Positions 1 to 11,610 of a DNA stretch of 64,000 bases are shown here, in pieces. How positions within the stretch are numbered: the stretch's first letter is position 1; the number at the start of each line of letters is the position of its first letter. The notes under the pieces are model-generated. The model searched no databases and was not told where the DNA came from. It saw only the letters and a program-made list of their open reading frames with translations. Origin of the DNA: Tomocerus qinae (taxonomy: Eukaryota; Arthropoda; Collembola; Entomobryomorpha; Tomoceridae). Both the position numbers and the translations under genes were made by a program. The stretch is taken from positions 82,894,001-82,958,000 of the forward strand of contig CM034546.1 of the NCBI GenBank assembly GCA_020055645.1, given 5' to 3'.

Positions 1-83
1 CATGTAGTATTTTAGTTCAAACCCAACCGATGACCCTCAGCCCTCAACCCACACTACGTAAATATGTTATACTAGACCACAGT

Positions 84-245
84 CAGGCACGTATCTAGAA
101 AATTGTTCAATGGGGGGGGGAGCAAAAATTATAATAAGCGAAAAATTTTTTCAATTTAAGGCCATTTTTGAGAAAAAAATTCTCTTTTTCTCAGATTTAG
201 GGTGGAGCGCTGGGCGCCCCCCACCCCCTACTAAATACGTGCTTG
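84..245. mobile_element. Small hAT-like MITE
   Basis: Short element with inverted ends CAGGCACGTATCTAG and, on the other strand at its right end, CAAGCACGTATTTAG, each followed inward by a G-run. It is flanked by a near-perfect 8-bp duplication (accacagt at 76-83, accacagc at 246-253). An 8-bp duplication with CA-starting ends is typical of hAT-type elements. There is no coding capacity. Parts of the same sequence recur at 18920-19030 and 28380-28505. It lies in the ACO2 intron downstream of the exon at 589-757. Confidence 0.7.
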
Positions 246-588
246 ACCACAGCAGTCCCCCGCATTGAATTTCAAAATTTGGTTTAATTTCGAAATATTG
301 TAATAAATATCACCCCAATATTTTCCTTGCGCCTGCGTTGTTACACAAAGTTCATCTTTTACATTCAAACATTATCACGAAATTTTTTCATTGCGCAACT
401 CCACTTCACGGTTATACTATAAATAAGTATAAAGTATGATGATGATGATAATAGATGGACATTTTTTCTTCAGCACCAAGCTCCTCAAGTGTGAATTAGA
501 TATTTACATAATTACCTTTCAATCGAATGGATAATAAACTTTAAGAAACGTCATCATCTCAATCATCTCTAAATTCTTTAAGGCTTAC

Positions 589-757
589 CTATCATAAGCA
601 GTCCAGGAAAAGCATAATTTTCTAATATAATTTGGTGAATAATGCCGCTGCCAGGTTTCCAAAAGCCAACACCATATTTAGCTCCAGCAGTTGCCAAAAA
701 ATCATAGACCTCCTTGTTCGTAACTTTAGCTCGAGCCAAATCCTCAGTACCACCAGT
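589..757 (-). CDS. ACO2: Mitochondrial aconitase, third exon seen (internal)
   Basis: The minus strand encodes a peptide beginning [11 protein letters not shown] and ending AFPGLLMIG, which I recognise as the aconitase segment just before the TDSHTPN motif. Aconitate hydratase interconverts citrate and isocitrate in the mitochondrial matrix using a 4Fe-4S cluster. The exon includes the GSGIIHQ motif; by family knowledge its His (His147 in pig numbering) lines the active site. The acceptor is ctacag before base 757 and the donor is G|GTAAGC after base 589. It joins the exon at 4678-4841 in phase 0 and ends in phase 1, as expected for a split Gly codon before TDSH. The following exons lie outside the window. 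Confidence 0.93.
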
Positions 758-1377
758 CTGTAGACAATACAATCAGCGGTAAATAATTCATCTTAAAAAC
801 CTTATTTTCAACCTACAGATTTAAAACTAGTATGTTTTTCTATCCCCAGCGAACTATATGTCATAGTAGTTAATAGACTGACCTAGCGATATTTAAAATC
901 CCGCTAAACAAGGTGACTTTGTTTTCGAAAATAAACGCTAGATCTAAGTTAGCAATGTTGGGTTCCTTTATACTATTTTCGTCGCAACGCCACTATAACG
1001 GGAAAGTCGAGAACAAGTTGGAGGCAGAATTTGTCTCCCGGAGTAAAAATTTTGGGCCACGGTCTTTTAAACTCATTCAACTGATTTATAACGTAAAGCG
1101 CAAAGTTCGAATGAGTATAAATATTTTAACTAATCTCATAGTCATTTGTAGAGAATAAACCCTGTCCACCACGACCGCTGATCGGTAGGGTTATACTTTG
1201 TGTGCTTAAAATCATCTTCTCTTAGAATTTCAAATAACATCCAATGAAGTAATAAAGTTTTCTTTCCGATTTGATTATGTTCTTTCATGGTCCCCGAAGC
1301 GAAAGTAAAAAGTGAAACAAGTAAAGTAAAGCAAAGATTACGAAATGATTCGCTTTGTTGTTGGCTTGTCATTATCG

Positions 1378-1998
1378 AGTACCGATCGGATCCCAGCTAG
1401 CTTAGCCACAGTGTCTTATATGCTTTTGATCGAGGCCCAATTAACGAATATGGTGAAATCTATTAAAAACTGTGGAAGGGGATGTGAAAATGTGTTAGAA
1501 AAAAGATACCCAATACTCCCTTTGCTGTTGAGCCTTATATCTTAAAAAATCAGCTTGTTCCCACCAAGATTTCTTATCAGAGTGATGCACCGACATGTGG
1601 AGTGCATGCTAAAAATTAAAAAGTCTGCAAAAACTATACCAACTTTCGAGTTATATGCGTTCAAAAAGGGTCCCAAAATGACAAAAAATTGTCTTTGAAG
1701 TAAAATAGTTCAGAAAGTAAAGGGAATATTTTGATGAAACTTCGCAGATAAGTTTCAGCAAATGTGAGAAAAGTTTCTTTTAAGTTTCAAACAATTCCTA
1801 CCACAGGGGGCGGAGATAGCCCCAAAGGGGGTAGCTCGCCCCCCATTCTTTGTATTGGCTCAAAATCGTTTGCTAACACATTTTCACATCCCCTTCCACA
1901 GTTTTTAATAGATTTCACCATATTCGTTAATTGGGCCTCGATCAAAAGCATATAAGACACTGTTAGCTAGCTCAGGACGATCGGGGTACACTTAATCT
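1378..1998. repeat. Foldback repeat, about 140-bp arms
   Basis: Sequence starting gtaccgatcgga (1378-1520) returns as its reverse complement at about 1855-1998, leaving a spacer of about 330 bp. The spacer (about 1660-1860) resembles 19120-19260, part of repeat X: both contain caattcctacca followed by gagatagcccc or a close variant. No coding sequence and no clean target duplication were found. Confidence 0.65.
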
Positions 1999-2144
1999 GA
2001 AAAAACTTTTCCTATTGACTGTATTGCTAGATGGCAAATTTGCCATATAGCGATGGGCCACCTTGTTTGACACATCACCTCACATACTCACATAACATTC
2101 ACATACATCTCATCAAACAATATGTTTCCCATATTCTTTCTTTT

Positions 2145-3290
2145 TCGAATAAATTCGAATGTTTCGGATAAATTCGAACGTATTCGGTTAAATTTGAATT
2201 TTTTGAATAAATTTGAATGTTTTCGAATAAATTCGATGATTTCGGATAACTAGAAAAGCATTCGGATAAATTAGAATTTTTTCGAATAAATTCAAATGTT
2301 TTCGAATAAATAAGTTTGTTGAATTGTAATTCGAAAGGATTAACTCGAAATGGTTCGCATTTACTCGAAAATATTCTAATTTACTCGAAAATATTCTAAT
2401 TTACTAGAAAATATTCGAATTTACTCGAAAATATTCGAATTTACTCGAAAATATTCTAATTTACTCGAAAATATTCTAATTTATTGAAAATATTCTAATT
2501 TAGTCGAAAATATTCTAATTTATTGAAAATATTCTAATTTAGTCGAAAATATTCTAATTTACTCGAAAATATTCGAATTTACTCGAAAATATTCGAATTT
2601 ACTCGAAAATATTCTAATTTACTCGAAAATATTCGAATTTACCCGAAAATATTCTAATTTACTCTAAAATATTCTAATTTACTCGAAAATATTCGAATTT
2701 ACTCTAAAATATTCTAATTTACTCGAAAATATTCGAATTTACTCTAAAATATTCTAATTTACTCGAAAATATTCGAATTTACTCGAAAATATTCGAATTT
2801 ACTCGAAAATATTCGAATTTACCCGAAAATATTCGAATTTACTCGAAAATATTCGAATTTACTCGAAAATATTCGAATTTACTCGAAAATATTCGAATTT
2901 ACTCGAAAATATTCGAATTTACTCGAAAATATTCGAATTTACTCGACAATATTCAAATTTACTCGAAAATATTCGAATTTACTCGACAATATTCGAATTT
3001 ACTCGAAAATATTCGAATTTACTCGACAATATTCGAATTTACTCGAAAATATTCGAATTTACTCGACAATATTCGAATTTACTCGAAAATATTCGAATTT
3101 ACTCGACAATATTCGAATTTACTCGAAAACTTTCGAATTTACTCGAAAATATTCGAATTTAATTGAAAATATTCGAAATTACTCGAAAAGTTTCGAATTT
3201 ACTCGAAAAGTTTAAATTTACTCGAAAAGGTTCAAATTTTCTCGAAAACTTTCGAATTTACTCGAAAAGATTCGAATTTACCCGAACAAG
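2145..3290. repeat. 20-bp satellite array with an inverted left flank
   Basis: From about 2340 to 3290 the DNA is a tandem array of a 20-bp unit, attcgaatttactcgaaaat and close variants. Before about 2330 the same motif runs in the opposite orientation (ttcgaataaattcgaatg), so two arrays meet head to head. Between about 2660 and 2770 and between 2940 and 3120, two unit variants alternate (cgaaaat versus cgacaat or ctaaaat), giving a 40-bp higher-order period. It is non-coding and lies inside an ACO2 intron. Confidence 0.9.
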
Positions 3291-3423
3291 TGATATGGCT
3301 TCGAAATAAAACTTTTAAAACGAAAGCGATCTATTGGTATCAGCTGGTTATCAAATTTTATTGCGGATAAAATATTATTATAAGTGTATCCATCCATGAG
3401 GTAAGTTCGTGAGGTAGGATGAT

Positions 3424-4480
3424 GTGAGGTATTATGGTTCCAAGCTAACTATTTTCCATTCAATTGGAAGAACAATGAATCATATGGTACTACACAAAAG
3501 GCTTGCTTCGACCAGAACTCGAAGCCGACAAAAACAACGCGTAAGGTCCAACTACACTACAACTCTGCGGGTAGGATTTCATATCCGAAGCACGTTACTA
3601 TTTGCCGACCGATGAATGCTACTTACTTGATTACAGATTGAGCTCAATGGCCATATTATTATAACTCAATGTCTACATAGCCGAATGCGAGTAATTTCGA
3701 AAATTTACGAGTAAATTCCAAAATTTAGAATTCCAAAATTTAGAGTAAATTCCAAAATTTAAGTAAATTCCAAAATTTAAGTAAATTCCAAAATTTAAGT
3801 AAATTCCAAAATTTAAGTAAATTCCAAAATTTAAGTAAATTCCAAAATTTAAGTAAATTCCAAAATTTAAGTAAATTTCAAAATTTAAGTAAATTCCAAA
3901 ATTTAAGTAAATTTCAAAATTTAAGTAAATTCCAAAATTTAAGTAAATTCCAAAATTTAAGTAAATTCCAAAATTTAAGTAAATTCCAAAATTTAAGTAA
4001 ATTCCAAAATTTAAGTAAATTCCAAAATTTAAGTAAATTCCAAAATTTAAGTAAATTCCAAAATTTAAGTAAATTCCAAAATTTAAGTAAATTCCAAAAT
4101 TTAGAGTAAATCCCTAAATTTAGAGGAAATTCCAAAATTCAGAGTAAATTCCAAAATTTAGAGTAAATTCCAAAATTTAGAGTAAATTTCAAAATTTAGA
4201 GTAAATTCCAAAATTTACGAGTACAGTATACAGTCATCACATTCGGCTATTCAGTCATTACATCATTTGCATTGAGCTCAAAGTGCATACTATTTATCAG
4301 TCGCCAAATAGTAGTGGGCTTCGGGTATGAAATCATACCCGCAGTGTGGTAGTCTCAAAGTACAGTTCTCGGCTTCGAGTTCTGTTCGAAGCAAGCCTTT
4401 TGTGTAGTACCATATGATTCATTGTTCTTCCAATTGAAATAGTGAAATAAATGAAATAGTTAGCTTGGACCCATAGTATG
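3424..4480. mobile_element. Foldback element with 18-bp satellite core
   Basis: The arms are inverted copies of each other: a block at 3424-3690 containing caattggaagaacaatgaat and its counterpart at about 4235-4478. Between them, about 3690-4220, is a tandem array of an 18-bp unit (ttccaaaatttaagtaaa). Long inverted arms around a tandem-repeat core resemble Foldback-type elements. The open frame across the array (KFWNLL repeated on the minus strand) exists only because 18 is a multiple of 3. Related bases occur elsewhere only as short fragments. Confidence 0.75.
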
Positions 4481-4677
4481 TGAAGTCTGGTGTGCCAACA
4501 AGGCCCAACTACTCTGGAAACGTGCAGAAATTTCAAAGCACAGAGTGGATATTATCTGAATGTACAGTACTAAATCGCATGGTTTAGCTGTACATTCCGA
4601 TAATCATATTATCAAGGCTTGTCACGGGTCACGAGAAAGTAAATCAAAACGACTTCCCACTAGTAAAGATTACTGAC

Positions 4678-4841
4678 CTTAGCTTCAATTAAATGGTCAC
4701 AGTGAATTGTTGAGGGTACAGCTACTCTAGGCAAGCCGGAGGAAATGAACTGCAGCATGGCCATCTGGGCAGTGGCATCTTGCATAGCCACTCGGTCAGG
4801 TCTTAATCTTAAGTAACTCACAGCTCGCTCAATCTCTTGCC
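4678..4841 (-). CDS. ACO2: Mitochondrial aconitase, second exon seen (internal)
   Basis: The minus strand encodes [20 protein letters not shown] onward to CDHLIEAK, strongly similar to animal ACO2. By family knowledge this segment contains substrate- and catalysis-associated residues: the Gln in AMQDATAQ (Gln72) and the Asp-His pair in CDHLIEA (Asp100, His101). The acceptor is tgtttag before base 4841 and the donor is AAG|GTCAGT after 4678. The exon starts in phase 1, completing a Gly codon begun in the exon at 20432-20621, and ends in phase 0. No frameshift or stop is present, so the gene looks functional across this part. Confidence 0.95.
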
Positions 4842-6080
4842 CTAAACAGAATAAATTTATAACATAACATAACATAACATATTGACATCAATTAACCGTC
4901 GGTGGAATTCTAGTACCATACTCAAACGTGAGTTAGGCTGCGGGACTGTAATTTTTTTAGTAATAATACCTCCTAAAATCAAGCGAACTGGCAACGCGGT
5001 AAAACTCAAATCAGCCATACCGTACATAATATATTAGTAGTAATCAAAAGTAAAATCGGATTTGATTTAGATTCAGATTGAAGAAAATGGATCAAATCCA
5101 ACATAGCTTTTGAGTGCTCAGATTAAAGTAATGATATTCTACAGCTTAGCCGAGGTGAGTTCAATTGTCATATTGTCCCCATAACAATTTCACTCACATT
5201 GAGCTTAGCTAAAAAGTGTTAGGCTGATTCCGCACTTTAACACAACAACCTGCGATTTTCCAACCAAAATCTTTCTAATCCGAATCTAAATCGTCCAGGA
5301 GACGATTCAAAAAATTCCAATGAGAACGATACAATTTTCTTGTTCGCGCATGAGCAGACGCAGTTTTGATGTAAAAAAGTAAATGAAATCGGATTTGATT
5401 CTAGTTTTGATTACTGCTATTATAGTAAATAGGTGAAACCTAGAACATAAGATGTGCTAGAAAAATGTTGAAACATGTAATATTCTAGCGACTGCATATT
5501 AGCCCGAAATTCAATGACAGGCCGAAGATTTCAACCGCAGAAAATTTCATAAATTCCCTGCGCGGCGTACTAACAAGAATTTCATCCATCCCTTTATTTA
5601 TTGCGAAATTCCACCTCAGCTATTAGGCCGTATAATATGGCCTGCGCTGATGCACTATAAGAGAAATGAGCGGCAGAGGGAGAGGAGGAGCAAATCAAAC
5701 AACGACGACGAAACCCAACTGACTCAGAACACTCTTCTTCGGGCTTTGGCCTCGACCACTACTCTTCGGCTCTAGCTCCTGCAACGACAATCTTGTTGTG
5801 GTCTGCCTGTCGTGCTTCGCCATTCCTTCGAATCATATTTGAATTACAATTGATTTACTAATTCTTTATTCTTTCAGTTAATACTTATCATTTCCTATTG
5901 AATCTATATTGAGTGCAAATATCTGGCTAAATAATAATTGAACTGTGAGATAAACTATTCTTGCGTTGAACTGGCATTACTGTATCGTGGCACAATAGAA
6001 TTCATCCCCCGAGAACCGGCAATCATACTTGCACCGCATCCGTTGACTTTATATTATTAGTTTAGTGACTGGTTTGCTAA

Positions 6081-6298
6081 TGGTTGAGTTTCTTATTATA
6101 AGTCTCTGGTGGATGGGCGACCTCACTAAGGAATAATCATCGTTATTGCGCTCGATAGATGCCCCACCACTGCACTGAAGGTAACGTTCATGTACAGTCA
6201 AATGCAGTGGTGGGACATCTATCGAGCACAATAACGATGAATTATTCCTTAGTGAGGTCGCCCAACCACCAGAGACTTTTATAATAAGAAACTCAACC
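6081..6298. mobile_element. Palindromic MITE, copy 1
   Basis: A near-perfect palindrome of about 218 bp. It begins TGGTTGAGTTTCTTATTATA and ends with the reverse complement; the arms are about 95 bp with a short loop near 6180-6200. The same element follows immediately (6299-6514) and recurs at 20811-21024. It is non-autonomous with no coding sequence. Confidence 0.85.
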
Positions 6299-6514
6299 TG
6301 GTTGAGTTTCTTATTATAAGTCTCTGGTGGATGGGCGACCTCACTAAGGAATAATCATCGTTATTGCGCTCGATAGATGCCCCACCACTGCACTGAAGGT
6401 AACGTGCATGTACAGTCAAATGCAGTGGTGGGACATCTATCGAGCGCAATAACGATGATTATTCCTTAGTGAGGTCGCCCATCCACCAGAGACTTATAAT
6501 AAGAAACTCAACCA
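6299..6514. mobile_element. Palindromic MITE, copy 2, abutting copy 1
   Basis: Second copy of the palindrome, joined directly to the first in the same orientation (...actcaacc|tggttgag...). Its arms match each other slightly better than in copy 1, for example gcgcaataacgatgattatt on both sides. The head-to-tail junction suggests insertion next to or into the end of copy 1, or local duplication. Confidence 0.85.
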
Positions 6515-6629
6515 TTGTGTGCATACCATTACACTAACACAGCTTATTATACTATTGGTATGATATAGATAGATAGGTTATTGATGAATATCTTTTGATA
6601 AACATCCCATCCAACCCAACATAACATCC

Positions 6630-6810
6630 TGATCAGGGTTGCGTTTTGTCCGGACAAAACTATTACTGTCCAGGATGAAATTAGTTTTGTCCACTTTCTA
6701 TCCAGGACAAAAGTGGACAAAACTAATTTCTTCCAGGACAAAACTAGTTTTGCCCTGGATAAAACCACTTTTATCCACTTTTGTCCACACCTTCCTATCC
6801 GGACACCGCA
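6630..6810. repeat. GTCC/GGACAAAA short interspersed motif cluster
   Basis: The motif ccaggacaaaa(c) and its reverse complement recur at least eight times in about 170 bp, in both orientations and broken by short spacers. This gives a hairpin-prone block. No ORF or TE domain is associated. Confidence 0.6.
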
Positions 6811-7527
6811 ACCCTGATCCTGATGGGAAGGTATTGGTTCTCATCCAGTACACCAAACATACTCGATATCAAAGCTTAGAAGCTCAAAAAATATTTCGTA
6901 ACAAGTATCTACGTACAGGTTGCTTAATTCGAACATTTATTTGTATTTGTTTGAATGCGAATTAGGAAAATAACATGTTATTTCTTACGGTCGGCTATTT
7001 CAAACCTTGTAGTTTCTTAGATAAGCTTCTGAGATAGTATGGGGTATATTGTTTGCTATTCGATTATTCGAGTTGTTCGATTCACTCCAAAGGATGTGAC
7101 AACCAACTCCTTTCCACCCAGCAGCCTGTAATGACCATCCAGGCTACTTTACCCATCCCATCATCAACATTTAAGAAATTGCCTCCCTCCATCCAATCCA
7201 GCCCATTACCGACATCAAAGAAATTGTCCTTCCAGCCCATCCAAACATCAGAATGGGATGGTGGATGGTTATGTTTACATCTATGGTGCGTTGGTATGCA
7301 ACATAATTAAAAACATAAGGAATATTTCACTACACATGTCCAAACTTCGCGTTTATACTTTAAAAATGATATTTATCAGCCGCCGCCGGTAAACCTCTGC
7401 TAAGGTGGCTCAACCGATGAAAAATGGGGGATCAACCGCCGCCGCCACTAAATATCACGGCTGGGGGCTCTGCTCATTCGTACATATACACACACAAAAA
7501 CATACGTACATACAAAGGTATTTAATA

Positions 7528-7660
7528 ATGTGCCCCAAAGCAGTTTACCCGACGTCCACCACACGCAACATGCTATTGTCGGGTGCCTTCCGAAGTTACC
7601 CGACAAAGACACTTTGCTAATGGTGGGCTTCGGGTGAACTGCTTTGGGGTACACCAAGAT
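7528..7660. repeat. Hairpin with CCCGAC motifs
   Basis: ccccaaagcagtttacccga near 7532 is mirrored by tcgggtgaactgctttgggg near 7630-7650. The interior has further cccgac/gtcggg pairs. The CCCGAC motif also dominates the ends of the 17-kb composite at 45572-62743. No coding sequence. Confidence 0.6.
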
Positions 7661-7685
7661 GCCTTGATTGGTCCCATGGCTACGC

Positions 7686-7830
7686 GTCTCAGGGGCAAGG
7701 TGACGACATGCTCCAGAAAACTGGTTTCCCCCAACCAGTTCTTTCCAACTACTTTACCCCCGATTTCGATTCGGAGAACTGGTTGGGGGAAACCAGTTTT
7801 CTGGAGCATGTCGTCACTTTGTCCCTGAGG
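7686..7830. repeat. Near-perfect palindrome, about 60-bp arms
   Basis: tgacgacatgctccagaaaa (from 7701) and the following bases through the repeated aaccagtt motif are repeated as an exact reverse complement ending at 7817. The spacer is about 23 bp. Outer matches (ctcagggg / ccctgagg) extend the arms. It could form a stable hairpin. Confidence 0.85.
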
Positions 7831-8093
7831 GCGGAGCCCTGGAAACATTTGGGGTACACTATTAAAAACATTCATTATTCAATGCGCGTGCGCCAGATTA
7901 TCTTTATACTTTAGTCATGATCTTTCTCAGTCTACGATTATAACATAATAACCATGCATTTGGAGCAGAGAAAGAAACCAGTTTTGATTTTGAAACCCAC
8001 AGCAAACCGTAACAGAACCTCGCCTGAGTAAAGGGGATAATGTGCACATTTTTGGTAGAATAATAGTGGAAAAGATGCATTAACAAATAATTA

Positions 8094-8800
8094 TTAATGT
8101 TGGCTATCAAAATCAACAGAAAATCAAAATAGATTAATGTTGGCTATCAAAATCAACAGAAAATCAAAATAGATTAATGTTGGCTATCAAAATCAACAGA
8201 AAATCAAAATAGATTAATGTTGGCTATCAAAATCAACAGAAAATCAAAATAGATTAATGTTGGCTATCAAAATCAACAGAAAATTAAAATACATTGATGT
8301 TGACTGTTAAAATCAAGAGAAAATCAAAATAGATTAATCTAATAAAAAATTAAAAGAAAATCAATTGATTAATACTAACTATCAAAATTAAAAGGCAATC
8401 AAAATCGCTTAGTACTGACTCCAAAAATCAAAAGAAATTTTCTTTAAGCGGTACATTCCGGTTGTAGTTGCTTTACTTGGAAATCTAAAATCATTTAGAA
8501 GCGGTATGAAATATTTTATACTATTATAAAAACAATTTATAGGAAACGCAATTGAAATTTTTAATGTACATTTTCTACTTGACTATCAAAATGAAGACAA
8601 AGTGAGCGCGCGGTATCTTGGTAACCAGTTGACCAATGTGGCCTATTTTCAATAGGGGTTGTCAGTGGTCCGTAAGCATTGTTTTTGCCCGGTTTGGTCA
8701 TAATGTATTGATGCGTTTGAAAGTTATCGTGTTCACTAATGGACTAACGGACGGACGGACGTGCGGTTCTATAAGCTGCCTTATTCACGCGAGCTAAAAA
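8094..8800 (+). mobile_element. Array-plus-tail repeat element, copy 1
   Basis: About five nearly exact 40-bp units (core ggctatcaaaatcaacagaa) at 8094-8290 degrade through 8440. A conserved tail of about 330 bp follows, with gaagcggtatgaaatatttt, gacaaagtgagcgcgcgg and ggacggacggac before a gcggttctataagctg motif. The same order recurs at 10690-16410 and 63560-64000, and the tail alone at 16411-16766. Non-coding; the layout resembles non-autonomous Helitron-like elements with a minisatellite core, but that assignment is inference. Confidence 0.75.
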
Positions 8801-8966
8801 GCAGAAAATATCGCACATGCGCCCAAAAAGGGAATTTAACGCGTTTGAATAAAGCAGCATTGGGCTGCATTTTTTTCAATTCTGAATATGACTTGGGGTA
8901 TAGCAAACGAGCAAAGCAAGTAAAGTTTACCTTGAAGTCTGAGCCCACCGGCTGACTTCACTTCAA

Positions 8967-9012
8967 AGCAGGACCGCAGCCTGTAAAAAAAATTGGGGGG
9001 AGGGGGAACTGA
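8967..9012. mobile_element. hAT-like MITE terminus (fragment)
   Basis: caggaccgcagcctg followed by an A-run and a G-run resembles the terminus of the 25461-25602 element (CAGTGCCGCAGCCAG then a G-run). Only one end is seen. Confidence 0.4.
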
Positions 9013-9193
9013 TAAAAAATGACGTAATTTTTGCGACGTTTTTAGACAAAATTTACTAGTGATCTACCCGCGTTACTCTGTAGATGAGCCTATGTGAGTA
9101 GAAAATTTGGGAAAATACGCAAAACTACATCAAAATTAGAACAAACCCCTGAGTAATAGGGACAGTGTGCACATTTTTGGTAGAATAACAGTA

Positions 9194-10655
9194 GGAGCGT
9201 TGTCGAAATAAACGAAGCAGAGGCGAAGTGAGACATTTCTGCCCTGTACAGGCAGAAAGTAACTTTCATACAGCGCACCTTCATGCAATTTAAAATGGCG
9301 GACTCCACGAGCAATTATCTCTAATAATGAGATACACAAAAATGTTTGTTGAACCCTCATCCACATTACCAAAAAAGTTTTTTTTCAAAATTGTACTCCA
9401 TTTCCTTACAATGCAAAAATTATGTGACAATTAAATGCATATAAAATCAACACGCACCATTTATCCCCAACCAAACTCCTTTGGTTGGATAGTACATTGT
9501 AAATGCTACATTTTACTAATTGGAACCAGTAGGGGATAAATGGTGCATTCAAAAGTGTTTAAAAAAGTCTCGAAATAGCGGAAATTCATATTTCAAAAAT
9601 ACCAAGGTAGTTTCATGTAGGGACAATTACAGATCATTAATTACAAAATATTTTAAAGGTCTAGAGACCCTAGGAAATTAATGGCTTATATTATATTTTC
9701 AGGTTTTCGGATGCGCTAATTTCAAAAACAATTACCGTTACTGTAAAAATTTGATAAATGGGAAGGGTGGCCCCACCCACTTTGTTTTGGCAGTCATTTA
9801 TTGTTCAGTGTAGAATAGCATAGAGTATATTATAATATTAATTGCCATTGAGTGTAAGTTATGCTTATGCGTATTGTAGTGTTGTTTCGAAGAGCCAAAG
9901 GAAAATCCTTTGGGGAATCAGTTCTGCTTGAATTTGTCTGTGTTGTGTGTCAATATTTGCTGTTGAAATATAATTTACTTTTCAGTGATTTTACAGTAGT
10001 AATTTGCCAATTAGTTTTACGACAAATACTTACTGCATAATTATACAGCAGTAGTTACATTAAAACTAAATATCAGACAAAAAATAGGTACACAAATACC
10101 AGTTTTACACACGCATACCACTAGCAGAGACTCAATCATTTTCCCCATCTTGGACACTCCAATTCAGGGAAACAAACCGTCAATCCTCAACCACACATTC
10201 TACATTTATTTTATAAATCCTAATTGTATTCGAAATCAGCATATTCGAAAACCTAAGAAAATACACAAATATGACTACCAAAACTAAGTAACTTCTCGGA
10301 TGTTTGCAGTAACGGTAATTATTGTTTTCGAAATTAGCGTGCCCGACAACCTCAAAATGTAACTTGTAATATCAATTTGATTGTACTTAATGAAATGGGT
10401 AGGGTCACTCCGCCTACTCCGAATTTTGAATTTACAAATCAATCATTATTGTATTCAAAATCAGCATCATTAGTGCAGAAGCAGAGCAGAGGAGAGGCTA
10501 CCACCTAAAACGCCATGACCAACCACAGTACCCATACCTCACTCACGTTGTGGCATAGTTAAATGGCGCTGTGAAGATGGCGCACGGAGCCCTAATTTTT
10601 TAATGGTACCTACTACTGCTAAATGGCAGTGCTCCGTTTATTTCGACAACGCTCC
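9194..10655. mobile_element. Putative 1.46-kb TIR element
   Basis: GGAGCGTTGTCGAAATAAAC at 9194-9213 is repeated exactly in inverse orientation at 10636-10655. A second inverted pair lies inside: 9698-9745 and 10306-10360, both containing taccgttactg or its complement and a block near aaattagcg. A small hairpin at 9457-9546 carries caccatttatcccc twice in opposite orientation. No long ORF. Target duplication not resolved. Confidence 0.5.
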
Positions 10656-10689
10656 AGTGGAAAATAGATTTATTTTCATTGCAAAATTA

Positions 10690-11610
10690 ACAGTAATTCA
10701 AATTACAAAAATTATTCAAAACATATCAATATTTTTGAATCTCAAAATCAGCAGAAAATTAAAACATCTCAATATTTTTGAATCTCAAAATCAGCAGAAA
10801 ATTAAAACATCTCAATATTTTTGAATCTCAAAATCAGCAGAAAATTAAAACATCTCAATATTTTTGAATCTCAAAATCAGCAGAAAATTAAAACATCTCA
10901 ATATTTTTGAATTTTAAAATCAGCAGAAAATTAAAACATCTCAATATTGGCTATCAAAATCAAGATAAAATTTAAATTTATTACAATTGATTATCAAAGT
11001 CAACAGAAAATCAAAATAGAATAACGTTGACTATCAAAATCAACAGAAAATCAAAATAGAATAACCGTGACTATCAAAATCAACAGAAAATCAAAATAGA
11101 ATAACGTTGACTATCAAAATCAACAGAAAATCAAAATAGAATAACGTTGACTATCAAAATCAACAGAAAATAAGAATAGATCAATGTTGACTATTAAATT
11201 CAAGAGAACATCAAATTGGATTAATACTTACTCTGAAAATGAAAACCTACAGCAAGCCGTAACAGAAGCTCGCCTGAGTAAAGTTTACCGTGATTAATGC
11301 TGACAATGAAAATCAACCGAAAATCAAAATTGATTAATGTTGACAATGTAAATCAACCGAAAATCAAAAATGATTAATGTTGACAATGAAAATCAACCAA
11401 AAATCAAAGTACATTAATGTTGACTATAAAAATCAACAGAAAATCAACGTACATTAATGTTGACTATAAAAATCAACAGAAAATCAACGTACATTAATGT
11501 TGACTATAAAAACCAACAGAAAATCAGCGTACATTAATGTTGACTATAAAAATCAACAGAAAATCAAATTACTTTAGTGTTGACTATAAAAATCAACAGA
11601 AAATCAAATT
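10690..11610 (+). repeat. Minisatellite arrays of the array-plus-tail element, copy 2
   Basis: The block at 10700-10945 repeats a 43-bp unit with atttttgaatctcaaaatca. The block at 10950-11210 repeats a 38-40-bp unit with gactatcaaaatcaacagaa. From 11290 onward a related unit runs up to 11610. The array is then interrupted by a non-LTR retrotransposon and resumes at 15797. Confidence 0.85.

Larger units (their letters stand above)
758..4677 (-). other. ACO2: ACO2 intron (3.9 kb) full of repeats
   Basis: Intron between two ACO2 coding exons, with a GTCAGT donor next to 4678 and a CAG acceptor next to 757. It holds a foldback (1378-1998), a 20-bp satellite (2145-3290) and a foldback with an 18-bp satellite core (3424-4480). 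In 758-1377, 1999-2144 and 3291-3423 I see nothing recognisable. Confidence 0.85.

Noticed and set aside
3914-4135. Minus-strand KFWNLL repeat frame
   Set aside because: Consequence of an 18-bp satellite without stops; no other protein features.
5640-5830. GC-richer block as a promoter or first exon
   Set aside because: It lies inside the ACO2 intron, has no convincing start, frame or splice sites, and the orientation of ACO2 puts its first exon on the other side.
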